A stretch of DNA of 64,000 bases. Origin: DAITBA01 sp036824005 (GTDB taxonomy: Bacteria > Pseudomonadota > Gammaproteobacteria > Burkholderiales > Rhodocyclaceae). The translations under genes and the position numbers were made by a program. The notes below the pieces were generated by a model. It was not told where the DNA came from and ran no database searches. It was given only the letters and a program-made list of their open reading frames with translations. Of the stretch, positions 18,143 to 26,457 are shown piece after piece. Within the stretch, counting starts at the first letter, position 1, and the number at the start of each line of letters is the position of its first letter. The stretch lies in contig DAITBA010000001.1 in NCBI GenBank assembly GCA_036824005.1, positions 757,879 through 821,878 of the forward strand. The letters run 5' to 3'.

Positions 18143-18363
18143 GCGCCGTAGCGGTCGCGGATGCGGGCGAAGACTTGCTCACCGTCGACCGGCGTGACCG
18201 CGCCGGAGCGCAGTTCGGCGAGGCGCCGCCGGGCCATCTCCAGCCAGGCGGCGGCCGCCGCCTCATCCGGCGGATTGAGGCTTTGAAGCAGGGTGTCCAC
18301 CACCCTCGCCCGCTCTTCCAGCGGCAGGGAAACCGCTTCATCGATCAGATCACTGGTTTTCAT
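18139..18363 (-). CDS. Addiction-module antitoxin (PF09720-type)
   Basis: 74 aa from the ATG at 18363. DLIDEAVSLPLEERARVVDTLLQSL is the family motif of the short antitoxins paired with ParE/RelE toxins, and the rest is a toxin-binding tail. Two in-frame ATGs exist (18369 and 18363). GGAG lies only one base before the first but 7 nt before the second, so the second is preferred. Confidence 0.83.
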   Translation of the reverse strand: MKTSDLIDEAVSLPLEERARVVDTLLQSLNPPDEAAAAAWLEMARRRLAELRSGAVTPVDGEQVFARIRDRYGA

Positions 18364-18539
18364 GGCCATGCTCCGTTAACGTCTTCGCGCAACTTACCCC
18401 ATCCAGCGTCCGTCTTCCAGCGCGCGCGGCCCAGCGCCACGAGGGTGTCGAGGAGCTGGGGCAGGCGCTTCTTCCAGGGGCCCTTGCCGGATCGGCGGTC
18501 ATCGCGGGCGTGGGTATTCGGTTGGCATGACTTGGGAGT
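18360..18539 (-). pseudogene. Remnant reading frame translationally overlapping the antitoxin
   Basis: Between a TAA at 18540-18542 and a TGA at 18358-18362 the minus strand is open for 59 codons with coding-like content (GKGPWKKRLPQLLDTLVALGRAR). The ending resembles the C-terminal helix of some large DNA methyltransferases of restriction systems, but this is weak. No start codon with RBS is visible. Its stop overlaps the antitoxin ATG, so it may be the tail of a lost upstream gene. Confidence 0.35.
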
Positions 18540-18728
18540 TTAGCCGATCGGTCGCCCGGCGGGCAGACCGCGAACATGCTCGGCGGGCGAAAACATGCAT
18601 CGGCCCGGGCGGGCCGATGCACTATCCAGGGCATTTTTTGGCTACGGCCGGTGCTGTGTACCTCAACTTCGCTGGCGCGAGGTCAGCCTGCGCCGAAGTA
18701 CCGATAACCGCGCCGGGCGCGGGCGGCC

Positions 18729-19892
18729 CTACAGGCCGGCATCGGCCCTAAGGCCCGATGCCTTATCGCTGCTTTCCCAGGTGAATTCGGGTTCGTCGCG
18801 GCCGAAGTGGCCGTAGGCGGCGGTCTTGCTGTAGATGGGGCGCAGCAGGTCGAGCGTCTGGATGATGGCCTTGGGACGCAGGTCGAAGTGACGGCTGATC
18901 AGCTCGACGATACGCTCGTCGGCGATGCGGCCCGTGCCGAACGTGTTGACCATGAGCGACACCGGTTTCGCCACGCCGATGGCATAGGCGACCTGCACCT
19001 CGCACTTGTCGGCCAGGCCGGCGGCGACGACGTTCTTCGCCACGTAGCGGCAGGCGTAGGCGCCGGAGCGGTCCACCTTCGACGGGTCCTTGCCCGAGAA
19101 CGCGCCGCCGCCGTGGTGGGCGGCGCCGCCGTAGGTGTCCACGATGATCTTGCGCCCGGTCAGGCCGCAATCGCCGTGCGGGCCGCCGATGACGAAGCGC
19201 CCTGTCGGATTGATCAGGTAGCGCACGTTGCCTTGCAGCAGCTCCTTGGGCAGCACCGGCTTGATGATCTGCTCGATCACGGCCTCGGAGACCTGGGTGT
19301 GCGAAACCTCGGGGTTGTGCTGGGTGGACACGACCACGGTGTCGATCGCCACCGGCTTGCCGTCGATATAGCGCACGGTGAGCTGGGACTTGGCATCGGG
19401 GCGCAGCCAGGGCAGCCGGCCGTCGCGCCGCAGTTCCGATTGCCGCTGCATGATGCGGTGCGCGTAGTAGATCGGCAGCGGCATCAATTGCGGCGTCTCG
19501 TTGCAGGCGTAACCGAACATCAGGCCTTGGTCGCCGGCGCCCTGATCCAAATCCAGCCCTTGGCCCTCGTTGACGCCCTGGGCGATATCGGGTGATTGGC
19601 GGTTGATCGCCGTCAGCACGGCGCAGGACTTGTAGTCGAAGCCGATTTCGGACGAGTCGTAGCCGATGCGGCGGATGGTGTCGCGGGCGATCTCCATGTA
19701 ATTGATGTGGGCGCTGGTCGTGATCTCGCCGGAGATGACGACCAAGCCGGTGCTCACCAGCGTCTCGCAGGCGACGCGCCCGCGCGGATCCTGCGCCAGG
19801 ATGGCGTCGAGGACGGCGTCGGAGATCTGGTCGGCCACCTTGTCCGGATGGCCCTCGGATACGGATTCGGAACTGAAGAGATAGTCAGACAT
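18729..19892 (-). CDS. metK: S-adenosylmethionine synthetase MetK
   Basis: 387 aa, full length. It carries SVSEGHPDKVADQISDAVLDA, GEITTSAHINY, the GAGDQGLMFGYA motif and GGGAFSGKDPSKVDRS, covering the methionine-, ATP- and metal-binding sites. It makes SAM from methionine and ATP. The leader of about 140 nt starts at a good promoter (20037-20066) and contains a SAM-II-like aptamer, so SAM feedback control is likely. Confidence 0.98.
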   Translation of the reverse strand: MSDYLFSSESVSEGHPDKVADQISDAVLDAILAQDPRGRVACETLVSTGLVVISGEITTSAHINYMEIARDTIRRIGYDSSEIGFDYKSCAVLTAINRQSPDIAQGVNEGQGLDLDQGAGDQGLMFGYACNETPQLMPLPIYYAHRIMQRQSELRRDGRLPWLRPDAKSQLTVRYIDGKPVAIDTVVVSTQHNPEVSHTQVSEAVIEQIIKPVLPKELLQGNVRYLINPTGRFVIGGPHGDCGLTGRKIIVDTYGGAAHHGGGAFSGKDPSKVDRSGAYACRYVAKNVVAAGLADKCEVQVAYAIGVAKPVSLMVNTFGTGRIADERIVELISRHFDLRPKAIIQTLDLLRPIYSKTAAYGHFGRDEPEFTWESSDKASGLRADAGL

Positions 19893-19961
19893 TGTTTTCC
19901 TGCTCGCTGTGCATTCCCGTTACGGTCCGGCGTGACCGGCCCCGGGAATTCGAGCAGGCGA

Positions 19962-20032
19962 CGCTTTAGCAGAATTTGACAGCCGGTACCGGCTGGCCGC
20001 CCTGCAAGTTGTCCTGATTAACTCGGCGGAGC
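19962..20032 (-). ncRNA. SAM-II-like riboswitch candidate upstream of metK
   Basis: Reading the minus strand, a P1 stem CCGCC...GGCGG encloses GAGTTAATC and TTGCA. After an 18-nt hairpin insertion (AGCCGGTACCGGCT) comes AAATTCTGCTAAAG. This order matches the SAM-II pattern (stem, UUUAA-like loop, UGCA, then AAAU..AGCUAAA for the pseudoknot). The predicted transcription start at about 20030 coincides with the first base of P1. SAM-II is commonest in alphaproteobacteria. Covariance search not done, so moderate confidence. Confidence 0.66.
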
Positions 20033-20038
20033 GATAAT
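20009..20038 (+). promoter_or_regulatory. Possible promoter of the acyltransferase operon, overlapping the metK promoter
   Basis: TTGTCC (20009-20014) and GATAAT (20033-20038) with an 18-bp spacer on the plus strand. It overlaps the metK promoter and aptamer DNA on the other strand. Confidence 0.45.
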
Positions 20039-20066
20039 TATAAGCTTTTGATTCTTCGCGGGTCAA
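20037..20066 (-). promoter_or_regulatory. metK promoter
   Basis: TTGACC (-35, 20061-20066) and TATAAT (-10, 20037-20042) with an 18-bp spacer, on the minus strand, a good sigma-70 match. Confidence 0.72.
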
Positions 20067-20070
20067 ACCA

Positions 20071-20928
20071 ATGTCTTTACTCGTGCGCCTGTTGTCCGCT
20101 CTGCCGCTGCGCTTGTTGCAGGCCCTGGGTGCGGCGCTGGGCTGGCTGGCTTACGGTTTTTCCGCGACCTACCGCCGACACCTGCGGGAGAATCTCGCGC
20201 TGGCATATCCCGGCAAACCCGTATCGGCCCTGCGCCACGCCGCCGCCGGCCACGCCGGGTGCCAGGCCCTGGAGCCGCTTTGGATCTGGCATCGACCCCA
20301 GGAGCAGGCGCTTCAGTCGGTGGCTCAGGTGAGCGGCTGGGAACTGGTACAGGCGGCGCGCGGCCGCGGCGAAGGCATCATTTTCTTCACCCCCCATTTG
20401 GGCTGCTTCGAGATCACGGCCCAGTATCTCGCCAAGGATGCGCCGATCACCGTGCTCTACCGTCCGCCCCGCCAGCAGTGGCTGCAGCCCCTGATCGAGG
20501 CGGGCCGCGGACGCGGCAACGTCAAGCTAGCCCGGGCCGACGTCGGTGGCGTACGCCTGCTCATGCGCGCGCTCAAGCACGGCGAGGCGATCGGACTACT
20601 GCCAGACCAAGTGCCGGGCAAGGGCGAGGGCGCCTGGGTCGAATTCTTCGGCAAGCCGGCCTACACCATGACCCTCGGCGCGCGCCTGAGTGAGGTCCGG
20701 GACGTGAGCGTGCTGTTCGTCTTCGGCGAGCGCCTGCCCGGCGGGCGTGGATTCCATGTGCATTTCGTTGCGCCGCCGCTGCCCATTACCGGCACCGTCG
20801 AGGAGCGGGCGGCGGCAATCAACCGCTGCATCGAAGAGCTGATACGTCGCTGTCCCGAGCAATATCTCTGGGGCTACAATCGTTACAAGCGGCCGGCCGG
20901 GGCACCTGCCCCCGCCGACGGCGGGTGA
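20071..20928 (+). CDS. LpxL/HtrB-type lipid A acyltransferase
   Basis: 285 aa. An N-terminal membrane segment (LLSALPLRLLQALGAALGWLAYGF) is followed by the acyltransferase motif HLGCFE (HX4E) near residue 109. Then come LPDQVPGKGEGAWVEFFGKPAYT and the C-terminal QYLWGYNRYKRP, all typical of the HtrB family. These enzymes add the secondary acyl chains to lipid A at the inner membrane. It is followed 10 bp later by a paralogue. Whether this is lauroyl- or myristoyl-specific is not readable. Confidence 0.92.
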   Translation: MSLLVRLLSALPLRLLQALGAALGWLAYGFSATYRRHLRENLALAYPGKPVSALRHAAAGHAGCQALEPLWIWHRPQEQALQSVAQVSGWELVQAARGRGEGIIFFTPHLGCFEITAQYLAKDAPITVLYRPPRQQWLQPLIEAGRGRGNVKLARADVGGVRLLMRALKHGEAIGLLPDQVPGKGEGAWVEFFGKPAYTMTLGARLSEVRDVSVLFVFGERLPGGRGFHVHFVAPPLPITGTVEERAAAINRCIEELIRRCPEQYLWGYNRYKRPAGAPAPADGG

Positions 20929-20938
20929 GGGGCAGCCG

Positions 20939-21808
20939 ATGCTGACACGCGTCGCCGTTGCCGTGCTGTGGCTGTTGCACTGGCTGCCGATGGGCTTGCT
21001 CGCGCAGCTCGGCCGGCTGCTGGGGCTGGCGTTTTTCGCCTTGGCGCGGCAGCGCCGAAACATCGTACTGACCAATCTGCGTCTTTGTTTCCCGGACATG
21101 GCCGAAGAGGAACGCACGCGCCTGGCGCGGCGGCACCTGCAGGCGGTGGGCCGCAGCCTGCTGGAGCGCAGCCTGTGCTGGTTCGCCAGCGCGTCGCGCA
21201 TCCGCCGCCTGGTGCGCATCGAAGGGCTGGAGCGCCTTCGCGCGCTGGAGGGCACGCCGCTCATCCTGCTGGTTCCCCATTTTGTCGGCCTCGATGTCTG
21301 TGCCACGCGCCTGGCGCTGGAGATCAACGCCGCCAGCGTTTACTCGAACCAGAAGGACCCCGTCATCAACAGGCTGCTCTACCATGGCCGCACGCGTTTC
21401 GGCGACCAGTTCATCCTCTCCCGGCAGGAGGGCATGCGCCCGATCATCCGCGCGCTGCGCGAGGGGCGCCCGTTGTACTACCTGCCGGACATGGACTATG
21501 GGCCGCGCGATGCCCTGTTCGTGCCCTTCTTCGGCGTGCCGGCTGCGACCATCCCCGGCGTCTCGCGGCTGGCGCGCATGACCGGCGCCCGGGTTCTGCC
21601 CTGCATCGCCCACATGCTGCCCGGCGGCGCAGGCTACGCGCTGGAGATCCACGAAGCGTGGACCGACTTCCCCGGCGCGAGCATCGAAGCGGACACGCGC
21701 TACATGAACGACTACATCGAGCGCTGCGTGCTGGCCATGCCCGAGCAATATTACTGGGTGCATCGGCGCTTCAAGACCCGGCCCTTGGGCGACCCGCCGG
21801 TTTATTGA
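20939..21808 (+). CDS. Second LpxL/LpxM-type lipid A acyltransferase
   Basis: 289 aa. N-terminal hydrophobic helix, HX4D motif HFVGLD near residue 114, PDMDYGPRDALFVPFFGVPAATI and QYYWVHRRFKTRP at the C-terminus. It is paralogous to the previous gene and presumably adds the other secondary acyl chain. The two genes are 10 bp apart and co-transcribed with the CoA-binding and dapF genes. Confidence 0.92.
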   Translation: MLTRVAVAVLWLLHWLPMGLLAQLGRLLGLAFFALARQRRNIVLTNLRLCFPDMAEEERTRLARRHLQAVGRSLLERSLCWFASASRIRRLVRIEGLERLRALEGTPLILLVPHFVGLDVCATRLALEINAASVYSNQKDPVINRLLYHGRTRFGDQFILSRQEGMRPIIRALREGRPLYYLPDMDYGPRDALFVPFFGVPAATIPGVSRLARMTGARVLPCIAHMLPGGAGYALEIHEAWTDFPGASIEADTRYMNDYIERCVLAMPEQYYWVHRRFKTRPLGDPPVY

Positions 21809-21831
21809 GACATCTGCGGTAAGATTGCCCG

Positions 21832-22254
21832 ATGTTTGAAAACCCCGACGACGATCAGCTGTGCGCCATGCTGCGCGAGGCGAAGACCATCGCCGTGGTC
21901 GGGCTGTCGCCGCGGGCGGCGCGTCCCAGCCACCGCATCGCCCGCGCCATGCAAGCTCTCGGCTACCGCATCATCCCGGTGCGGCCGGCAGTGACCGAGG
22001 TGCTCGGCGAGCGCGCCTACGCGAAACTCACGGATGTGCCGGAGCCCATCGATCTGGTGAACGTCTTTCGCGCTGCCGAGTACGTGGACGAAATTGTGGA
22101 CGCCTGCGTGCAGCTGGGCGTCAAGCGCCTGTGGCTGCAGGACGGCATCGTGAACGAGCCGGCGGCGCGCCGCGCACGCGGCCACGGCATCGCGGTCGTC
22201 ATGGATCGCTGCATTCTGCGTGACTACATGGGGCTATGCGCCAGTCACGCATGA
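21832..22254 (+). CDS. CoA-binding domain protein (YccU-like)
   Basis: 140 aa, a single Rossmann-type CoA-binding domain: IAVVGLSPRAARPSHRIARAMQALGYRIIPVRP, then the LTDVPEPIDLVNVFR and LWLQDGIVNEPAARRARGHGIAVVMDRCI blocks. The family binds CoA; its cellular role is not established. Its TGA overlaps the dapF ATG (ATGA). Confidence 0.9.
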   Translation: MFENPDDDQLCAMLREAKTIAVVGLSPRAARPSHRIARAMQALGYRIIPVRPAVTEVLGERAYAKLTDVPEPIDLVNVFRAAEYVDEIVDACVQLGVKRLWLQDGIVNEPAARRARGHGIAVVMDRCILRDYMGLCASHA

Positions 22255-23081
22255 AGCTGCGATTCACCAAGATGCACGGACTGGGCAATGACTTCGTCGT
22301 CATCGATGCCACCCGGCAGCCAGTCGAACTCAGTGCTCAGCAGGCGCGCGCCCTGGCCGATCGCCACTTTGGCGTCGGTTGCGATCAGATATTGATCGTC
22401 GAGCGGGCAACACGTGCGGACACGGATTTTCGCTACCGCATCTTTAATGCCGACGGCGAGGAGGTGGAGCAGTGTGGCAATGGCGCGCGCTGCTTTGTGC
22501 GCTTCGTGCGCGAACAGGGGCTGACCGACAAGCGTGAAATCCGCGTCGAGACGCGCGGCGGCATCATCACCCCGCGGCTGGAGAACAACGGCGAGGTGAC
22601 GGTGGACATGGGTGTGCCGGACTTCGAGCCGGCGCGCGTGCCCTTCGTCAGCGAAAGTCCCGAAGTGGTGCAGGAACTGGAAGTGGACGGCGCCACGGTG
22701 GGCATTACGGTCGTTTCCATGGGCAATCCCCACGCCGTGCAGGTGGTTGCCGATGTCGCGACGGCACCGGTGCTCTCGCAGGGCGAGGCCATCGAGCGTC
22801 ACCCGCGCTTTCCCCGGCGCGTCAATGCCGGTTACATGGAAGTGGTCGATCGCCATGCCATTCGCTTGCGGGTGTTCGAGCGCGGCGCTGGGGAGACGCT
22901 TGCCTGCGGCACGGGCGCGTGCGCTGCCGTGGCGACGGGCATCGCCCGCGGTCTGCTCGATTCGCCGGTGCGGGTGACGACCCGGGGCGGCGAGCTGACC
23001 ATCGCCTGGCAAGGTCCAGGTCGGCCGGTGACGATGACGGGACCGGCGACGACCGTGTTCCACGGCGAGGTCGAGATCTAG
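22251..23081 (+). CDS. dapF: Diaminopimelate epimerase DapF
   Basis: 276 aa from the ATG at 22251 (MKLRFTKMHGLGNDFVVID is the standard N-terminus). The two catalytic cysteines are Cys75 in EQCGNGARC and the one in LACGTGACAA. It converts LL- to meso-diaminopimelate for lysine and peptidoglycan synthesis. The start overlaps the previous stop; DUF484 and xerC follow, the usual dapF-DUF484-xerC order. Confidence 0.98.
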   Translation: MKLRFTKMHGLGNDFVVIDATRQPVELSAQQARALADRHFGVGCDQILIVERATRADTDFRYRIFNADGEEVEQCGNGARCFVRFVREQGLTDKREIRVETRGGIITPRLENNGEVTVDMGVPDFEPARVPFVSESPEVVQELEVDGATVGITVVSMGNPHAVQVVADVATAPVLSQGEAIERHPRFPRRVNAGYMEVVDRHAIRLRVFERGAGETLACGTGACAAVATGIARGLLDSPVRVTTRGGELTIAWQGPGRPVTMTGPATTVFHGEVEI

Positions 23082-23129
23082 CGGTCCGGCGCACCGGGCG
23101 AGACGAGAACGATCCGGAAAGGATGACAG

Positions 23130-23780
23130 ATGAAATCGGATGACGTAGCGCGCTACCTGCAGGACAACCCGCAGTTCTTCGAGGAATACGCCGATCTGCT
23201 GGCGCACCTGTATATCCCGCATCCGCACGGCGGCCGTGCCATCTCGATCACCGAACGGCAGATCGTGACGCTGCGCGAGAAGTCCAGGCAGCTGGAATCG
23301 AAGCTGGCGGAATTCATCCGCTTTGGCGAGGAGAACGATGCCATCGGGGAGAAGGTGCACCGCCTGTCGGTGGGGCTGCTGGCGGCGCTCGACCAGGCGG
23401 AGGTGCTGCGCACCCTGTACTTCCATCTGCGCGAAGACTTTTCCGTGCCGTTGGTGGCATTGCGCCTATGGAAGGCCCAGGAGCCGGGCGAGGGCGCCGA
23501 GTTCCAGCCGGTGAGCGAACAGACGCAGATTCTTGCCGCCGGCCTTGCCCATCCCTACTGCGGCGCCGCCGCCGGACAGGAAGCGGCATCCTGGTTCGGG
23601 CAGGCCGGCGGTAGCGCCCGTTCGCTGGCATTGGTCGCCCTGCGGCACGAGGAAGAAACTTTTGGCATGCTCGCGTTGGGCAGCGAAGATCCCGAGCGCT
23701 TCTATCCGGAGATGGGTACCATCTATCTCGTGCGCATTGGCGAGCTGGCCGCGGCCGCGCTGTGGCGCGGCATGCCCTGA
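23130..23780 (+). CDS. DUF484 family protein
   Basis: 216 aa. MKSDDVARYLQDNPQFFEEYADLLAHLYIPHPHGGRAISI is the DUF484 N-terminus, followed by a coiled coil (LREKSRQLESKLAEFIRFGEEND) and a GAF-like domain. Function unknown; it is nearly always next to xerC or dapF in proteobacteria, as here. RBS AAAGGATG precedes the ATG. Confidence 0.93.
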   Translation: MKSDDVARYLQDNPQFFEEYADLLAHLYIPHPHGGRAISITERQIVTLREKSRQLESKLAEFIRFGEENDAIGEKVHRLSVGLLAALDQAEVLRTLYFHLREDFSVPLVALRLWKAQEPGEGAEFQPVSEQTQILAAGLAHPYCGAAAGQEAASWFGQAGGSARSLALVALRHEEETFGMLALGSEDPERFYPEMGTIYLVRIGELAAAALWRGMP

Positions 23781-23804
23781 GCCCGCCGGCGCAATGCGCT
23801 GATC

Positions 23805-24722
23805 ATGGCCGAGGCGCAAGGACTGGCAGGCGAAGCGGCGCGCGTTGCGGCGCGCGCCTATCTCGACGAGCTTGCCCACCAGCGGCGCCTGAGCCCGCAC
23901 ACGCTGCAGGGCTACCGGCGTGACATCGACGCGTTGCTGGCCCAAACGGGCGACACGCCGCTCGATGCGATGACGGTTCAGGACATCCGTCGCTGCGTTG
24001 CCCGGCTGCATGCCAAGGGTCTCGGTGGGCGCTCGCTGGCGCGCACAATTTCCGCCTGGCGCGGCTTCTACCGCTGGCTGGCCCGGCACCGCGGCGTGGA
24101 CCACAATCCCTGCCAGACGGTGCGCGCGCCCAAGGCCAAACGTTCGCTGCCGACGGTGCTCTCCCCCGATCAGGCGCAAACGTTGCTCGATGCGCCGAGC
24201 GACGGCGTTCTGGAACTGCGCGACCGGGCCATGTTCGAGCTGTTCTACTCGTCGGGGTTGCGCCTGGCCGAGCTGGTGAGCCTGGACTGCGGCGGCGGCC
24301 TCGATCTGGCGGCGGGCGAGGTGACCGTCACCGGCAAACGAAACAAGACGCGCCTCGTCCCCGTCGGCGAAAAGGCACGCGAAGCGCTTTCGACCTGGTT
24401 GGAGGCGCGGGGTGCGCTCGCCCGGCCCGGGGAACCGGCGCTGTTCGTCAGCCAGCGCGGCCGGCGACTGTCGCCGCGCATGGTGCAGGCGCGCCTGCAG
24501 CGCTGGGCAATCAAACGCGGTCTGAGCGCCCGGGTGCATCCTCACGTGCTGCGGCATTCTTTCGCCTCCCACGTGTTGCAGTCCAGCGGCGATCTGCGCG
24601 CGGTGCAGGAGATGCTCGGCCATGCCGACATCGGCACGACGCAGGTTTATACGCATCTGGACTTTCAGCATCTTGCCAAGGTCTATGACGCGGCCCATCC
24701 GCGGGCTAAGAAGAAAAGTTGA
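23805..24722 (+). CDS. xerC: Tyrosine recombinase XerC
   Basis: 305 aa. The SAM-like N-terminal core-binding domain has LSPHTLQGYRRDIDALL. The catalytic residues are visible as Arg in SSGLRLAELVSL, Lys in VTGKRNKTR, His-x-x-Arg in HPHVLRHSFASH, and His...Tyr in LGHADIGTTQVYTHL. With XerD it resolves chromosome dimers at dif. No dif site was found in the window. Confidence 0.95.
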   Translation: MAEAQGLAGEAARVAARAYLDELAHQRRLSPHTLQGYRRDIDALLAQTGDTPLDAMTVQDIRRCVARLHAKGLGGRSLARTISAWRGFYRWLARHRGVDHNPCQTVRAPKAKRSLPTVLSPDQAQTLLDAPSDGVLELRDRAMFELFYSSGLRLAELVSLDCGGGLDLAAGEVTVTGKRNKTRLVPVGEKAREALSTWLEARGALARPGEPALFVSQRGRRLSPRMVQARLQRWAIKRGLSARVHPHVLRHSFASHVLQSSGDLRAVQEMLGHADIGTTQVYTHLDFQHLAKVYDAAHPRAKKKS

Positions 24723-24723
24723 T

Positions 24724-24820
24724 CACCACCAAGGACACCAAGAGCCCCGGCGACGGGGCGCCGCCATGCGCAGCGGGTCGTTGATGTTTCTCTTGGTATT
24801 CTCCGTGTCCTTCGTGGTAA
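24724..24820. repeat. Intergenic hairpin repeat, copy 4
   Basis: Left arm CACCACCAAGGACACCAAGAG and right arm CTTGGTATTCTCCGTGTCC...GTGG flank about 45 bp; located between xerC and the rRNA methyltransferase gene, whose ATG at 24828 follows at once. Closest to copy 1. Confidence 0.7.
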
Positions 24821-24827
24821 GTCCCGC

Positions 24828-26018
24828 ATGCCTCGCCTGATTCTCAAACCTGGTCGCGAGAAATCCCTGCTGCGCCGCCATCCCTGGGTGTTCTCGGGCG
24901 CCATCGAGCGCTGCATCGGCGATCCGGCATCCGGCGAGACGGTCGCGGTGCATGCCGCCGACGGCCGCTTCCTTGCCCATGCCGCCTGGAGTCCGACGTC
25001 GCAGATCCAGGCGCGGGCTTGGAGTTTCGAGCAACCGGATGTCATCGACGAGGCGTTCTTCCGCAATCGCATTGCCGCCGCCATCGCCCGCCGCCAGGCG
25101 CTGCCCGAACTGCGCGACTTGCCGGCACTGCGCCTGGTGCACGGCGAATCCGATGGCCTGCCGGGGGTGGTGGCGGATCGTTACGCTGACACCCTCGTCA
25201 TCCAGCTCACCAGCGCCGGGGCGGAGACCTGGCGCGGGCCGCTGGTCGATGCGCTCCAGGCGCGCACCGGCTGCGCCTGCGTGTACGAACGCTCCGACGG
25301 CGAGGTGCGCGGCCTCGAAGGCCTGCCGGAGCGCGCCGGCCTGCTGCGCGGTCGTCTTCCCGATCACCTCGTCATCGAGGAGCGCGGACTGCGCTACGAG
25401 GTCGATGTCGTGGGCGGCCACAAGACCGGCTTTTACCTCGACCAGCGCGACAACCGGCGCCTGCTTGGCGAACTGGCGGCGGGGCGTACGGTCCTCAATT
25501 GCTTCTGCTACAGCGGTGGCTTCAGCCTGCAGGCGGCGAAGGGTGGCGCCTGCTTGGTGCTGTCCATCGACAGCTCGGCGCAAGCGCTGGCGATCGCGCG
25601 CCGCAATGCAGAGCTGAACGGCGTGGCCGACGGGCACTGCGAGTGGCTCGAAGCCGACGTGTTCGCCACGTTGCGACGCCTGCGCGACCAGGGACGGCGC
25701 TTCGACCTGATCGTGCTCGATCCGCCAAAGTTTGCGCCCACTGCTGCTCATGTCGAACGGGCGGCGCGCGCCTACAAGGACATCAACCTCCTGGCGTTCA
25801 AGCTGCTGACCAGCGGCGGGCTGCTGATGAGCTTCTCCTGCTCCGGCGGCATCTCGCGCGAGCTGTTCCAGAAGATCGTCGCCGGCGCAGCCCTCGATGC
25901 CGGTGTTACCGGGCGCATCCTGCGTCACTTGGGCGGCGGTGCCGACCATCCGGTGGCGCTCTCGTTTCCCGAGGGTGAGTACCTCAAGGGCTTGCTCTGT
26001 CAGGTGGGCAACGCCTAA
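24828..26018 (+). CDS. RlmI-type class I SAM-dependent rRNA methyltransferase
   Basis: 396 aa. The N-terminal PUA domain covers about residues 1-75 (LKPGREKSLLRRHPWVFSGAIE). A middle domain has LVHGESDGLPGVVADRYAD. The Rossmann methyltransferase domain carries NCFCYSGGFSLQAAKGG (SAM motif I), IDSSAQALAIARRNAELNG and the catalytic-site motif LDPPKFAP. RlmI methylates C1962 of 23S rRNA in E. coli; the match in architecture is good, the exact target is inferred. Confidence 0.93.
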   Translation: MPRLILKPGREKSLLRRHPWVFSGAIERCIGDPASGETVAVHAADGRFLAHAAWSPTSQIQARAWSFEQPDVIDEAFFRNRIAAAIARRQALPELRDLPALRLVHGESDGLPGVVADRYADTLVIQLTSAGAETWRGPLVDALQARTGCACVYERSDGEVRGLEGLPERAGLLRGRLPDHLVIEERGLRYEVDVVGGHKTGFYLDQRDNRRLLGELAAGRTVLNCFCYSGGFSLQAAKGGACLVLSIDSSAQALAIARRNAELNGVADGHCEWLEADVFATLRRLRDQGRRFDLIVLDPPKFAPTAAHVERAARAYKDINLLAFKLLTSGGLLMSFSCSGGISRELFQKIVAGAALDAGVTGRILRHLGGGADHPVALSFPEGEYLKGLLCQVGNA

Positions 26019-26049
26019 AATCCATCGCGCCTTTCGAGTCGCGGCATTC

Positions 26050-26385
26050 ATGACACCTCGACGTCCGTCCATCCTGCCTGTTCTGCTGCTGGCGCTGAGT
26101 CTGCTCTTTGGCCAGCACGCGGCCATCGCCCATGCCCTGTCGCATTTGCCCGGCCAGGTCGCTGGTGCGGGTGCAGCACAAGGGGAGGAGGATGAAGGCG
26201 AGCGGCTCGGTCATCGCTGTCACGAATGCCTGGCCTATTCCGCGCTGGACGCGCCGCTGGCGACGTCACAGTCTTGCGCGCCGCCGCAGACCGCGCCCGC
26301 ACTTGCGTGCGTCATGCCATCGGCCGGCGTCGTCGTTGCGCCAGCCCGCCAGTTCGACAGCCGCGCGCCGCCCCGTTCCGTCTGA
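26050..26385 (+). CDS. Small exported DUF2946-like Cys/His protein at the head of the zinc uptake cluster
   Basis: 111 aa from the ATG at 26050. A signal peptide (LPVLLLALSLLFGQHAAIAHA) is followed by a short mature chain with HRCHECLAYSAL. That CxxCL arrangement resembles the DUF2946 protein encoded at 55742 (CPFCLTHSGS). Metal binding in the periplasm is plausible but inferred. It is directly upstream of the porin and znuABC-type genes, suggesting a shared role. Confidence 0.7.
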   Translation: MTPRRPSILPVLLLALSLLFGQHAAIAHALSHLPGQVAGAGAAQGEEDEGERLGHRCHECLAYSALDAPLATSQSCAPPQTAPALACVMPSAGVVVAPARQFDSRAPPRSV

Positions 26386-26457
26386 AGCATCCCATCGAAT
26401 TGCGCCGCACCGGCAATTGAGCCGCGGCGCCATTTCCCATTGCACTGGAGAGAACTC

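Noticed and set aside
24723..26126. 467-aa open frame on the minus strand
   Set aside because: Lies antisense to the RlmI-type gene and has no family features or RBS.
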